Origin: Hygrocybe punicea
Lineage: Eukaryota > Basidiomycota > Agaricomycetes > Agaricales > Hygrophoraceae
NCBI GenBank assembly: GCA_963556145.1
Contig: OY744470.1
Span: 62,001-126,000 of the forward strand
Length of the DNA: 64,000 nucleotides
Direction of reading: 5' to 3'
The notes beneath the pieces were generated by a model that was given only the letters and a program-made list of their open reading frames with translations, ran no database searches and was not told the origin of the DNA. Positions 12,376 to 23,884 of this stretch are shown one piece after another; within the stretch, counting starts at the first letter, position 1, and each line of letters begins with the position of its first letter. The translations under genes and the position numbers were made by a program.

Positions 12376-13369
12376 ATGCCAGCTATACGATCACTTAGTA
12401 GTCCTGCTTCGCGGCGTCATTATACTTCGCCTTACAACCAGCATCTAGAAAATTTGCGAGAACAACAATGTCTAGCTACCAATTTGACAACCTGCGACCA
12501 CTCAACAGATCCATGCACTTTATGCACCTTTCCATAGTAAGCATGGTATGGAATGTAGCAGATACAGCTAACTTTGTCACCCATAGTCCTGTCGACGGCA
12601 GGGGGAATCCCGTTGCACCAGAGTTGCTGCAAAAGTACATTGCGAAACACACCTGCCCAATGCCGCATTGTGCTTGCAATTATCCTTGCCGCTTCATCAA
12701 GCTCCGTGCCAGAGAACGTTTAGGAACTCAGAAGATAGCGCTTGCTTGCGGTAATGGCTATTCGTGCGACTTCTGGGGTAAGACATACATTTTGTTTCGT
12801 GACTGGCTACCATTGTATCTTTTAGTCGTAATCAATGACCTCCGGGCACTACACAACACGGGCATTTTGTACGAGCGTTATGAAAGTTCGTTTTGCATTC
12901 TCTTACTGTGTATTTTAGCTGAATTCACCTAGTGCTAGAAAAAGCAAAGGCACCCCTGCCATCCTATCTAGTACCGTGTGATCCAATATGCCGAAAGGCC
13001 ACCAGGGCACGATCTGAAGGTACGTACTAACCCTACTTGATCAATGAATCGTTCTGACCAAAAAATGATGCAGACTCTATTACCAAGAGGTCGGATTCCG
13101 TTTCTGTCATCAGATCTCCCTCCCTTGTCTTGCCCGATTTCACTTCGACCGCAAGTTCTCCAACCCCCATAGTCACTTCGACTGCAAGATCTTCGTCTCC
13201 CATTCTCCCCACATCTGTCTCTCCAGACCAAATTAACAAGTTGATATCACACGTCGGCATGCCCCTTACCACGTTCGAGAAATTGTGGAAGCCATGCCAT
13301 GGTTGCAACACTTTTGTTCTTGTAGAGTTCATGCCTGGTCATATATGTGACCTCACCGGGGAGGTCTAG
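12376..13369 (+). CDS. Transposon accessory gene B, GRF-like zinc finger
   Basis: Reads from ATG 12376 (MPAIRSLSSPASRRHYTSPY). A short intron (about 12538-12587) joins ..CTFPY to PVDGRGNPVAPELLQ, and two more introns follow. A cysteine-rich stretch (KHTCPMPHCACNYPCRFIKL, then ..LACGNGYSCDFW) resembles a GRF-type zinc ribbon, which binds single-stranded nucleic acid in other proteins. After a Ser/Thr-rich linker the C-terminus carries WKPCHGCNTFVLVEFMPGHI followed by Cys, related to the C-x2-C..H..C modules of gene A. The stop is at 13367-13369. Direction and spacing suggest co-occurrence with gene A. Function unknown. Confidence 0.5.
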
Positions 13370-13399
13370 ATGTAACTACTAGTAGATATCTTGTAACGT

Positions 13400-13774
13400 T
13401 GTCATACATGATAACATGCAGTCATTGAATTGCAGTGACTTTGCTTTATATATCTTTCATTCACTAATCCGCCAACCGCGTCAACGGCAATCCCTACTTT
13501 GACCCCGACTTCCACCCCAATGTAACTGATACGCCTATGTAGAATCATGGGCGGGTACAAGGTTTCGACATCAACATTGATGTTGTTGTTGCTGCTGATG
13601 TTGTTGTAGTTGATGTTATTGTACCGCTGTTGTTGTACTGCTGTTGTTGTACTGCCATCGTCGTCGTCGCCGCTGTTGTTGTAGTTGATGTCATTCAAGT
13701 TGTTGAAGCCATTATTGTGGCCTAAGTAAACGCAATGGAATAACATGTATAGTTCAGATAGTACACAATGATGA
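13400..13774. repeat. GTT/GTC-rich trinucleotide tract between convergent genes
   Basis: 13565-13700 is rich in imperfect GTT, GCT, GTC and GAT trinucleotides. On the minus strand it would code only Asn/Thr/Asp-rich low-complexity sequence. It lies in the gap between the plus and minus gene pairs of the transposon. No gene is supported. Confidence 0.6.
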
Positions 13775-14920
13775 CTACACGTCAACGTCAACTTGGATGA
13801 GTTCCCAAAGATAAATGATTTCAGTCCACGGCATTCCCCTAGGATGCAGGTAGCCTATAAAGTCTTGGAGATCGTTGCTGGAAGAAACAGCATGCTCGAT
13901 GTGATGTATTGCCGAAATGTTGTATCCATGGGCTGCAAGATATTTGTTTGCCATTGGGCCCAGCGAAGCAATCGAGGCAATCGAGTTGATATCTTCACTT
14001 ATTATTGCTGGACGTCTTGGAAGGGATTTGATGACACCTTCGAGCGATCGAATGTGTTGATAGATTGGAATGATGGCAGATGGCACTGAAGATGACGACG
14101 AAGGTATTTTTGGCTGAGCCAATATGCCAACCGAGCCATTCATTGCCTTGTCAGTTGCACCACAGTTTTTGATCGGTGAAGGCGGTGGAGCACCTACATT
14201 TGAGCTCCTCAGTTACAGGGAATATTGTGCAAATGGAAAAATACTCACGAGAAATAAGGTCGACGGGCGAACATCCTGTACTAGTAGTACCAGCTTGATT
14301 ACGATAATAATCCAAAAATGTAACAGCAGTATGAAAATGGCCATCAGTAAACATATATGTGATGGCATCCAGAAATGTGTCGAGTTTTTTCAATTTCCGG
14401 GTTCGCGTGGTACTGAATAACCACTGAATATTATCGCTGCAAATTTGCGTCAAATAATCCATTATCGTCACGGAAAGCACTTAAGACAAAACTCACTAGC
14501 TCAAGTATATCCCTGCTGGCATCCCAATCAGAACTGCATAGAACTTCGTAATGTTCCTGAGCACCACTTCCCCCTCTGGCAACTGAACAAGAGACGCCAA
14601 CATCGCATAGGTCTCCTGTGACTGATTGAGCTCTCCAATTGCACCTTGAAATTTGTAGACGTCCTCGGCTTCCTGGTGCGTTGTACAGGTGACAACAATG
14701 GGGAACGAATTTGGACGAGCGAGGAAGTTAGGTCTACTAGCAGGCAATTACTAACAATAATCTCCGAGTCATTGACTGGACACTTACCGTGCACTATATA
14801 TACCTGAATTGGTTCCACCCAAAACACAATAGTAACGGTGGTCTTGCATTGTGTTGTGTTGTGAAAAAAGTCGGCACCTGGGATAAAGTTACGATGTGAG
14901 TTAAAATTTAAGTTCAAAGG
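13775..14920 (-). CDS. Transposon accessory gene C, viroplasmin/RNase H N-domain-like
   Basis: The first clear exon on the minus strand reads CVLGGTNSGIYSAR, then, across an intron, NFLARPNSFPIVVTCTTHQE and AEDVYKFQGAIG. This is the layout of the small viroplasmin-like domain found at the N-terminus of some RNases H (..VVTVGR.GIF..W......V.G......F....A..). Later exons carry DTFLDAITYMFTDGHFHTAV and a Ser-rich tail with LAAHGYNISAIHHIEHAV. The stop is at 13775-13777. No RNase H catalytic core is seen, so the domain may serve in nucleic-acid binding. The 5' end is not fixed. It could alternatively be extra exons of the transposase gene upstream. Confidence 0.45.
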
Positions 14921-15047
14921 AACACGGCGGGAACGGTGACTGCAGGTAGCAACCCCACTGCTGCACTAGCATTAGTCCATAGAAGACTGTGAATCAAGTT
15001 AATGTACAGGTAGACGAAGACACCGCAGTTTGTGCCTAGTGACCACT

Positions 15048-18000
15048 TCAAGTTGCCGGTAACAATATGTGTACCTTGCCAGATCCTGTCCCCGCCAACA
15101 TCCAACCACTTTCTACCAACTTTGCAAACCCAGCATCTGCTTTCATCTCAGCCCGCTCAGCTTTCTGCAAAGCATCTTCTTGACGGCTATATTGAACCGA
15201 GTCAAGGCTAAACATTGAGTTTGAGCGTGCTAGTCGACAAATTGCTACTCGGTTGCGAGAGGCATGAACAGCTTGGTGGGATTCATTGAGTTTTTGATTA
15301 TGCGACTCTATTTTCTGGTCTTCTCGGGTCAAGTTACGGTAATGAGCATCATCTGCACTACATATCAGTATGGCTAATGAAAATAGACATTACTTAACTT
15401 GCTTTTACGCTTCAGATTCTTGATTGCATTTTCTGAAGTGTGCCCGGTTTTATACGATGGACGAACGCCAGTCTCTTCAAACACCTGTTTAAGTAGTGAG
15501 ACAGGGATTGCGAGGGTCTGAGTGTTAGCTAACCTTCAATGTATTCATCTTATTCTTGTCGAATGAATACCCTTTCTCTAGCCCTCCAACAAGTGTGCAC
15601 GAAATTCCTTCCCTGTTGACATCAGCGTGAACACTCTCGATCAGGTTACTATTCACATCGCCGGCCATCCATATTGTACATGGGATGAAGCTCTTTTCCC
15701 AGCACATGGCCTCAAATGCAAACCCACTGCGTATTTTGTCCTGAACCCAGTCTACGCAATTTGGTGAGATTCTGTGACTAGAAAAAGAGGTCATTTTCAC
15801 CTAAACCTGCTTTCCCACCCAACTCTTCGATAGCCTGTATTGTACCGTCCCAGTTATGGTGCGTCATACAAGTCAAACTTCGCATCAGGTTGCGCACATC
15901 TTCCGAAACGGCACATGAACGAATGTTACGCTTAGCGTGAACGTCACAAAGTCTCAGTATTCGATGTAGGTGCTCATATGGTGTGAGACTGGCCAGTCGA
16001 CGGTGGGGCTGGTGGAGATCATATCTAGATGGTTGCAACTGCGCAAGGGCCTATAGATGTAGACCGAGACCTAGGATTTTTGTTCGACAGATCTCCAAGT
16101 GAAAAAGAAGAAAGCCTGGCACCTTTTGCTTGTCCGCCATGTTGGTCGGCAGTCCAGTGCAAAATGAACCCATTATGTTCCTCAAGCGTGTTTGCATGAA
16201 GATGCCGCCACTTCAGAGTTGTCCCAGTATCCTCTTGGACGATGGACTCGATTTCGTGAAATACATGTTGATGAGCGAGGGCAGTCAGTCGGTTAAGGAA
16301 GACTCGACAAAAAATCACACCTGCAAAAACGTCAATAAGCTACTAGTATAACATATATAAATTAACTGTAACGCATTTGTATTTGCATCACGATCGATGC
16401 AAGCCAACTCGAACTCATAGAATCCTACTATTCTCTTAAAAGCTACGTCGCTTTGAAGATACTGGGCTCGCAATAACCTCTCGCTCCCTGCTCGGCTCAT
16501 GCAAATAATGATTCGCAAATTCTTGTTGCGTTCTGCATTGCCATTGTCCCCATCCCTTCCCTCATTTCCTTCAATTGACTCTTCTTCGATCTCAAGCATT
16601 CGGCGAATGTAATGGTCTTCAGGTGGTAAATTTTCATCTTCCTGTCTTTTCAAATAAGCCACTCCTTGAGGCAATTAGTACCAAGAGGTGGTGAACAAGA
16701 ACGACACAAACCTTCCCATCCTGTGCCAGCTGGAAAGTGTTTCAACTTCGCTTTAAGGATGTACGAATTTAAATGAGACCTGTTGGCAAGTGAAACGTGG
16801 AGATTGGCTAGCGTTGGATAACCTCGCACTTGCAAAAAGGCCTTGACTGTAGAGTGGCGAAGGAAGGAGCGGGCCGTCATATCAGGGAGATCTTCCTTGA
16901 TGGTTTCGAGGATGCTGAAGATTTCAGCACGTACAGGAGGTGGGGTCTTCTGAGGGAGCGGAATAGGGTGAGGGTGTGCACCTTTGCAAACTATTAGAAC
17001 ATATGGGCAAGTATTCCGATACTCCTCAATGGGCTCGTATATTCGAATGCGGTTGGTACATGGCAATCGGATCATAGGTAGTTGAAGTAGACCAGTTTCG
17101 TCACGGTGGTCGAAAGCTATGTTGACTCGGTGCATAAGGATTCAATCGTTGGAAATGGAAGTGTATACATATGACAATATGCCTTTTGCGTACAAAAATT
17201 TGAGATGGTGTTACATGTAGTGCATGGTCCGTAACCCAAATCAGACGCTGCTAACTCAATGCGTTCGACCTCATCCACGTCGTTTTTGAGAACTGCCTCG
17301 AGATAGGCCAGGTCATATGAACCATTGCTAATATTGTAATTCACAAGATGATCACGGTCGACGTGCTTGTGGTAATGCTCGCATCTGTTGATTCATTGTT
17401 ATGTTGTGCACTGCAGAGTTTGCAAAGCACACCTTAGGAATGCGACACCGTGATGGTCAAACTCAAATAGAATGCGACCAGCACAAAGTTTTCGGGATGA
17501 CTGATAACCACGCTGAAGCTTTTCCATATGAAGTTGAGTCTCTTTTCGCTGTTTGGCTTCAACTGAGGTAAAGAACGTAGTTTCATGAACAGGACGGCCA
17601 CAACCAAGCTTCTGCAATGCCGTGATGAATGAAGCTGTTCGCCGAAAGATGTCGCGTGAGGGTGATGCTCCATCGAGACGTTGTTCCTTATCCTGGCGAA
17701 GACGATGTGCAATATCCTCACGGGATGCCGTGGTGTGGTTTTTCCTAAGTCCATCTAAATCTGTTTTCGGGCATACTTTGATTCCTTGGCCTGTTATCGT
17801 GTTGCATTGAAACCAAGTATAATTAATGTTGCGAGTAATCTACGTACATGTAAAGTGCATCTCCACACATGGAACCATCGCACCTGTACCACCTGAATCT
17901 ACAAGCAAGCTGCATAACACCTCACGACCTCTCTTTGTGCGCCCTGATGGTGCCCCATACGAGTATGCAAAATTTTGCATGGGATTGTGCCATTGCGAAG

Positions 18001-18286
18001 GATCAAGTTGAATGAGATGACCAATAGCATTCAGTTCGCTGGTCTCCAGATACTCAATATAAGACCCAAGTTCATAGGTATACAGCATTGATAATAGAGT
18101 CTTGCGGTTGAGCCGGACGTTGTGTGAAACTGAGACATAGGCCGATGATGCAGAGGCGCTGGTAAGTACCTGCTGTGGACATACGTTGCGAGGAATCGAG
18201 GCACGGTCATCAGAGTTGGGATGAGTTGTTCCCTCAGGCAAAGGGTTCATTAGATCAAACAGCGACAGCCGGGGTCGATGGGACAT
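15048..18286 (-). CDS. Putative DDE transposase, MULE-like, of an unnamed basidiomycete family
   Basis: Starts at ATG 18286 (MSHRPRLSLFDLMNPLPEGT) and is spread over many exons to a stop at 15048. Probable catalytic motifs in order: D in YLQSDVAFKRIVGFYEFE (about 16425), D in ILHWTADQHGGQAK (about 16140), a C-x2-H in LCDVHAKRNI (about 15935), and E in NLIESVHADVNREG (about 15635). D..D..C-x2-H..E is the arrangement of Mutator-like transposases. Upstream conserved blocks include HPHPIPLPQKTPP and LHVSLANRSHLN. The C-terminus has an Ala/Glu-rich coiled-coil-like part. An in-frame TAG at 16051-16053 just after the GGQAKG motif suggests this copy is inactive unless an extra intron removes it. The family is assigned by motif order only. 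Confidence 0.65.
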
Positions 18287-18788
18287 TGTTGACGGAGAAA
18301 GTATGGGGTGGTCTTTGGAGATCTATGGGTCCGTGCTGACCCCCATGCCACCCTAGAATGGCGAGATGTCTGCCCAAAGTACAGCGAACCACTTTGCCGG
18401 CCTCATGGTATTGCAGATGTTCGAAATATAGGACTCACATATTGGACGAAGACATCCTAACGTTCCACGGGGTACAAGTTCCTCGGGATTAAGAAAGGCG
18501 GACACTCGGAGATACAGATCATACCCTAGAGACAGTGGTCGGGAAATATGGTTTATGAAGGGGATCCGCTTGATAGAGTGAAAGCAAGGCTGAGACAATA
18601 GAATAGACGGGCGCAGAGCCACATTAGGACAAACGATGTGACAAGTTACAACGAGGTATATTCCAAGATTGTGGTGCGTTGACCTGTATATACAGTTGAT
18701 TGTGTATGCCGAAACGGGGTATGTTAGGAACGTGGATGATATGTTACCCTCTTCCCGCCCTTCTCGTCCTTCTTCCCTTCTCGAAGAT

Positions 18789-18820
18789 TGGATCGAATAA
18801 GACTGATCAAGAGTAGACTC
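18789..18820 (-). repeat. Right terminal inverted repeat
   Basis: Inverse of 9671-9702, directly followed by the right target duplication TTTTCCAC at 18821-18828. Confidence 0.82.
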
Positions 18821-20222
18821 TTTTCCACCAGAACCGTTGCATTTCCAAAGGCCTTTTGTGATTCTCACTGGGCGGATAACAGTGCCTCCTCAAAAACAGC
18901 AGCAGAGGGAGGCGATGAGACTGTACACATGCCTTTCCCACCTCCTCCGTGGATTGCTTTAATTAGCACTGGGAAGCCTGTTTGTCCACTATTCAGAGTT
19001 GAGGAGAGAAAGGCGCGAGAGGGTGGGATAAGTGGGGTTACCTATTTTCTTGGCTTGTTCATAAAGATAATTTGGGTCTTGGTTATCTCTGTGATATCCT
19101 GGCACACAAGGGACTCCAGCGGCTTATTACCAAGTAAGTATAGGAAGACTCGTCTTATCAAAGGAAGATCAGGAAACGTACCTAACATGATATTCTTCGA
19201 TTCACTAATGTTAGATAAGTAGTATATTGGTAGAATGACATTTGGACAGAGATTCCTACATACCTCTTTGATCCCATGCTAACGATAGCACTGGCAGGCA
19301 GACCAATGAACACGATCCCTTCCTGAGCCAGGCGTTCCGAAAACAGCGCATTTTCGCTCAAAAATCCGTAGCTGGTCGAATAAGACGTCAGTACAGAACT
19401 GGATGTCACAGTCGTACCGTTTCAAGACGTAGACTTACCCAGGATGGACTGCCTGTGATTTCGAAGGGAAAATGTAGGTGGTGCTGCAAAAATCAAGGGA
19501 AAGACGCACCTGGGCACCACTTCGATGACAAACATTGATAATTTTGTCCATCCGAAGCTGACAGAAAGTTGAATGTGGTCCTCGATACCGATATTAAATG
19601 TACGACTGACATAGCTCTCAGAAGAAGGTGGTGGGCCAATGCAATACGCCTCGTCTGCCTGTAATATCCATATTATCTTTCCTGGTCTGAGAAATTAGGA
19701 AAATGCCAGACAAACCATCTGGACATGTCACGGTAATGCATCCTTGTCCGCTTCGCTATACACCGCCACTGTCCTAACACCCAGCTTCTTGGCAGTTCTG
19801 ATGACGCGACAGGCGATTTCTCCTCTACAAGTGGGTCAGCTATTACGAGCCGAAGGAAAAAGAGGGATTTGACCTATTCGCTATGAGGATCTTGTCAAAG
19901 TGAGGTCGCCTGGTTTGAGAGGTGTGAGGTGACTGAGGTCTGCGCAGCGGACGATGCCACGATTGTTCGTGGTGGCTTTGTATGCAATGCACCACGTTCA
20001 ATGTGATCTACACTAGGGGCGGACAGTCTCCTACATTGATCTGCATGGGATGAGACGACTCTGGGGATTGACCTTTATCCTATCGTTTAAAGACGATGAA
20101 GTTTGAAACGTCTTGGTAGGACTGTTCTGTGTCAAAGGAAGACTTGGCTGGGAAGCAAGTGAAATTCGCCGAAGAGGTACTGAACGTGCACAAGCAACGA
20201 CTGAACATTTAGTTGGAATCAT
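18821..20222 (-). pseudogene. MCCA: 3-methylcrotonyl-CoA carboxylase alpha subunit, N-terminal part (split by transposon)
   Basis: ATG at 20222 opens a Ser/Arg-rich, acid-poor N-terminus (MIPTKCSVVACARSVPLRRI), a likely mitochondrial presequence. Next exons give the biotin carboxylase start: [20 protein letters not shown], the ALH/DEAYCIGPP region, then [20 protein letters not shown] (19380-19320), VPGYHGDNQDPN, and the glycine-rich ATP-grasp loop KAIHGGGGKGM (about 18950). The last residues before the transposon are ATVLVEK. The continuation ([10 protein letters not shown]) is at 9670 and below. The break is exactly at the duplicated octamer, so this is one gene split by the element. The N-terminal half seems less damaged than the C-terminal half. 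Confidence 0.9.
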
Positions 20223-20557
20223 CGGCTTTCAATACGAGAACAAGCGTAACTTTGAGGCAGATCCCTGAAGCGGCCGTGAAAAGCTTAAGATCCTATTTTG
20301 ATGGCTCTACTTCTCAGTCTAGATATAACCGCGCTATTTAGCTGGTGAAAGGTGGACCTCATCGTCTATGTAGAGTGAACAACTTTCTTCACTCATTTTG
20401 TCCGTCTACGGGAGACTATAGTAATATGATGCAGCTCTAGGATATTCAAGTTGGATTTGCACTTGTCCAATGGCTTACGGTCCACCCGGAATTGGTCCAA
20501 CGTTGTAGCACTAGATGTCATTATTTAGGATGGTACAACAACGCAATTAAGCAATGG
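20223..20557. other. Intergenic, no gene seen
   Basis: Upstream region of the MCC alpha gene. No open reading frame or repeat could be supported; it presumably holds the MCC promoter. Confidence 0.5.
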
Positions 20558-21600
20558 TTACATCAAAGCCGTAGAAACACACCCTTCTGTTGGCGTGGGT
20601 GTTACGGCATGACGACCAGAAATCAAAGGCGGAGTGGTCATTCGCCCGTTACTTGGAAAACGCGGTGCGGTGCCGTTGCGGCGGTCCTCGCGGCTTGGGG
20701 GTTCAAAAGCGGAGAATACGTTAGCGGCCGTCTGCACTGTGATAGGAGCGGAAAGTGGGGCGGCTTCGTCGGATACACTTGCCACCTGGGCGGTGTATCC
20801 ATTTCTGGGGGCGCGAGGGTCCAACTGGGATGAATGCGGGTCAGCGTTGGGGAAGATGGGCATGTGGCGGCTTACCCGTCCTTCGGCCCATTCCCAACCC
20901 TCAATTAGGGCATCGGGATCTCCTCCTACTCCTCTGGGGATGCTGTCGTCACTGCCATAAACAGATGAGGCAGGTGAGCAAGGGGGCGTCGAGAGGGTGC
21001 ATGAGGAGGCGCGGGTTGAGGCAGCTGGCGGCAAGCGGGTTGGGGTGGCCGACGGCAACACGGGTGCCGCTGGAACTGGGAAGATCGTACGGTCGACACA
21101 ACGTCCTCCTGGGACGTTGCTGGGTCAGTAACAAATGAGAACGGGGGCGGCGTCACCGGGTAGAACTTGAAAAAAAAGATGCCCCATCCGCAACAACGGT
21201 GGGGCTCTGGACGAGGTCACGGCGGCCAGCGTCGTGTTGAGCAGGACTCCATGTTCGAATGGAGTCCCATATCGATCCCGCTGGGGGGGAATCGATATCC
21301 GAGGGGCGAAACGAACACGGTCTACGTTGATCAATCGCTCCGACGGGTTTTGCAGTAACCTCGCAAGGTTGGGATTCAGTGCAGGCATCATATCCCGCAG
21401 CGTTTCCTGAAGAAGGTTTAGACGTGACAAATTGCACATCCAGCTGGATGTGTTCGCGTTGAAGCGTTCTCGTAGTCGCTTTAGTTCTGGTAGTTGCTTT
21501 AGAAATCGGCCTTGCGAAGGCGTAACTTCTGCCCACATAAGTACAAGGTGATCAGCCCAGCTCCTGCATGCATACCAGATTGAGCTCATCTAAACTGAGA
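20558..21600 (-). CDS. Hypothetical basidiomycete protein, partial or degraded
   Basis: The minus-strand reading gives a helical stretch (ELKRLRERFNANTSSWM.., LNPNLARLLQNPSERL) followed by APRISIPPQRDRYGTPFEHG and GHLFFQVLPGDAAPVL. A second exon (21061-20558) is rich in Ser/Pro/Ala and ends PTEGCVSTALM. The two exons are in different frames joined by a putative short intron near 21090-21125. The N-terminus is not established; ATG 21589 may not be the true start. No enzymatic motif is seen and the function is unknown. Confidence 0.4.
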
Positions 21601-21685
21601 GATAGACGAAGATTCTAGCGGATTGGAAATCCGAGTCCTTTTGGGAGAAGTTGACCAGCATACACTGCACCGTCGGAGTGGGCCT

Positions 21686-21715
21686 TTGAGGGTGTTGTCA
21701 CGACAACACCCTCAA
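21686..21715. repeat. 30-bp palindrome with 14-bp arms
   Basis: Arm TTGAGGGTGTTGTC (21686-21699), centre AC, arm GACAACACCCTCAA (21702-21715). It marks the end of a segment (21615-21700) that is also present at about 25245-25330. Confidence 0.85.
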
Positions 21716-21719
21716 TCTT

Positions 21720-23838
21720 CTGGCCGACAGATATTGCGTCGGATACAGGGGTGACAGGTTGGTCGTGACATAAATTCAGGTTCAAGATTGTCGTATACCA
21801 AAGCACAAGCATTTGGCTGTGTGCCGTCTCGAAAATGGAATACCTTTCGCGTCCCGGCAAATATTGAGCGCGACAAGCGAGCATTATTGGCAGGAGGATT
21901 TCTTGGATGAGCTGTTGTGGATGTTGACTCAGAACCCGGAGGGCTAATTTCCTGGATTCGTTTCCGCCTGCCGATTGGACAAGGCGAGGAGACAGTCGCG
22001 ATACCCCGACATTAGCTGACAACTCGTACAGGAGAAGGAAACGGACACTAACCAAAATACAAGTCCCCTGGTGATCGAACACCCGGAGATGAAACGGAAC
22101 TCATAGCATGCACACCATCAATGATGCGGGAGACCGACGAGAAGCGCGCGGTGTCGGTGCTACTTTTTATGTACTTGACAAAATCGAAATATCGGAGACG
22201 GCGGTCATCGGAGACGGCCATATCCAAAGCCATGAGTGCATCGGCAAGCATACAAGAGTGGTGGGCGGTCTTCAGCATGGGTTGCGGTGGTGGAAGAATT
22301 GGGGCCCGATATCGTTCGTGGATTCTTCATAGGGACCAAAACTTGAAAAGGAGACCAAATCTATCTTTAGAACACTTGAATATCGGAATGGAGAGCATCT
22401 TATCATGGTAACCCACTTGTCATGTTCACGATGATCAAGATTGACTTCGGGAGGAAAGTGGCGGGACCAGTCAAAGTCGGGATTGTATTGGCTTATGTAG
22501 TCATCAACGGGAAACAGATAGAAACGAGGTTCTTCGAAAAGGTCGGGATCATGAGATAGGCGGCCTCGATCCGTTTGAACAAACTGGAATATCGACGTTC
22601 GGCCGTAGAAATGGAGATCTTTCCCCTCGAGCTGTGGGTGCACCAAATCAAACGTCAAATGAGCGGTCCTTCCATGGATGATCGACTTACATGTAATGTC
22701 ATCATCCGCTCAGCAACATCATTCTTGTCAGAGTGATTTATATTGATATCTGGTTCATGATCCATAATTGGTGGAGAGTCTGAACGTAAATGCAAGCGAT
22801 CATTGGTAAAGCCGTTGTGCTCCATAAGACATTGTTTGATTTTTCGGTGCAGCAAAGATGCAAGCTTGGCGAGACGTTTGATGGATTTTTCTAGAGACTG
22901 GATATCGCTACCACTCGAACCCTTGACGGATTCTTGTCTCCATGAACACTGTTATAAAGAATAGTCAGCAAGAAACAGTGTATATAGCACAAGATATTCA
23001 CTTCGTTAGCATGGAAACAATAGCAAACAGGGCGGTCGCAAGCATCTCTGATTCTCCTTTCAAAAGGCAAAAAGATCGACAATGCAACAAAGGAACATCG
23101 TGTGGGCTAGACCTACTTTGAACGGCACAAACGGCAGGTGTGACACACGTAGGAGGCCCCCCCTGAATCGGAACTTTTCCGAGGCACCTGAGAGGCACCG
23201 GATTGACATTGTTGGGTTAGCCATTCAGGATGAACGGCAAGTGAGAGGTCGAGAGAGACATTCTCGACGACCTGAGAACAAGGCCACGTCGATGAGATAT
23301 GCAACTGTCGACTAGAAGGATTAGGACATGGAAAGCTAAAACGTGTGGGCCGTCGAAAGGGTGGTGGTGGTGGAAATGGTAGTGCATCGTCAGTGAAGAC
23401 GCAGGATACCGGGGCTCTAACGCGAGCAAGGTTGGACAACTGGTTGTGAGTATGGACGTCGTAGGTTGTGCGGTCCTCCGGGCACAACACCACATCGAAC
23501 ACATTGAATGGAAATGTGCTTATTACTTCACCGGTATCATCCGCTACATCAAGGCATTTATTTAAATTGGAGATACGTTTCATCTCAGATGTGGCCTGTA
23601 GGGGTAAGCTGATGTTCCATGTCGTTGAATGCGTATTATCTGTAGGAAATATTTCCGCAGGTACTGATGATGATAAGTAGAGCTGATTTGAGTAACCGCC
23701 TTGACATATGAGACGCGGACCCACCAGGCGAAGATGCTTCATGTTGCCCCAAGCCCCGTTGTAATATGAGTAGAGGGGTGGTGGCGTCGGGGATATCATG
23801 ATTATATTGCGACGGTCCACCAGGGATAAGGTATGCAC
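21720..23838 (-). pseudogene. Zn2Cys6-type fungal transcription factor, degraded
   Basis: The middle part matches the fungal-specific transcription factor region: FYGRTSIFQF, then DDYISQYNPDFDWSRHFPPE and LDHREHDK (22640-22420), AHHSCMLADALMALDMAVSD (22275-22215), and LLPIMLACRAQYLPGR..ETAHSQMLVLW (about 21890-21800). Upstream is a Lys-rich coiled coil (LEKSIKRLAKLASLLHRKIK). Before it is a cysteine cluster (CHTCRLCRSK, intron, ACDRPVCYC) that looks like a damaged Zn2Cys6 DNA-binding motif with wrong spacing. The 23838-23113 open frame may be its N-terminus. Several frame breaks occur. The 3' end runs into a duplicated segment at 21615-21715. Target genes unknown. Confidence 0.55.
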
Positions 23839-23884
23839 CCCCTTGTTAACGCATCGTCAAGGATAAACTAGATTGCATTGGGAA

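Larger units (their letters stand above)
9671..18820. mobile_element. 9.15-kb TIR DNA transposon with four genes, inserted in MCC alpha exon
   Basis: Bounded by the 8-bp duplication TTTTCCAC. The two ends form imperfect terminal inverted repeats of about 32 bp: the left end runs TGAGGGGACACTC.. then GTCTTATTCGATCC, and the right end is its inverse (GGATCGAATAAGAC.. to ..GTAGACTC). Inside are two plus-strand genes (9902-12013, 12376-13369) and two minus-strand genes (13775-14920, 15048-18286), arranged convergently. The minus gene at 15048-18286 has a DDE-type transposase pattern. An 8-bp duplication and a DDE core with a C-x2-H motif fit the Mutator-like (MULE) group. I cannot name an established family for this multi-gene element. 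Confidence 0.87.

Noticed and set aside
15048..18286. KDZ (Kyakuja/Dileera/Zisupton) transposase
   Set aside because: I see no KDZ-type Cys-rich CxC modules or KDZ motif order; the C-x2-H and NxxES pattern fits MULE-like enzymes better.
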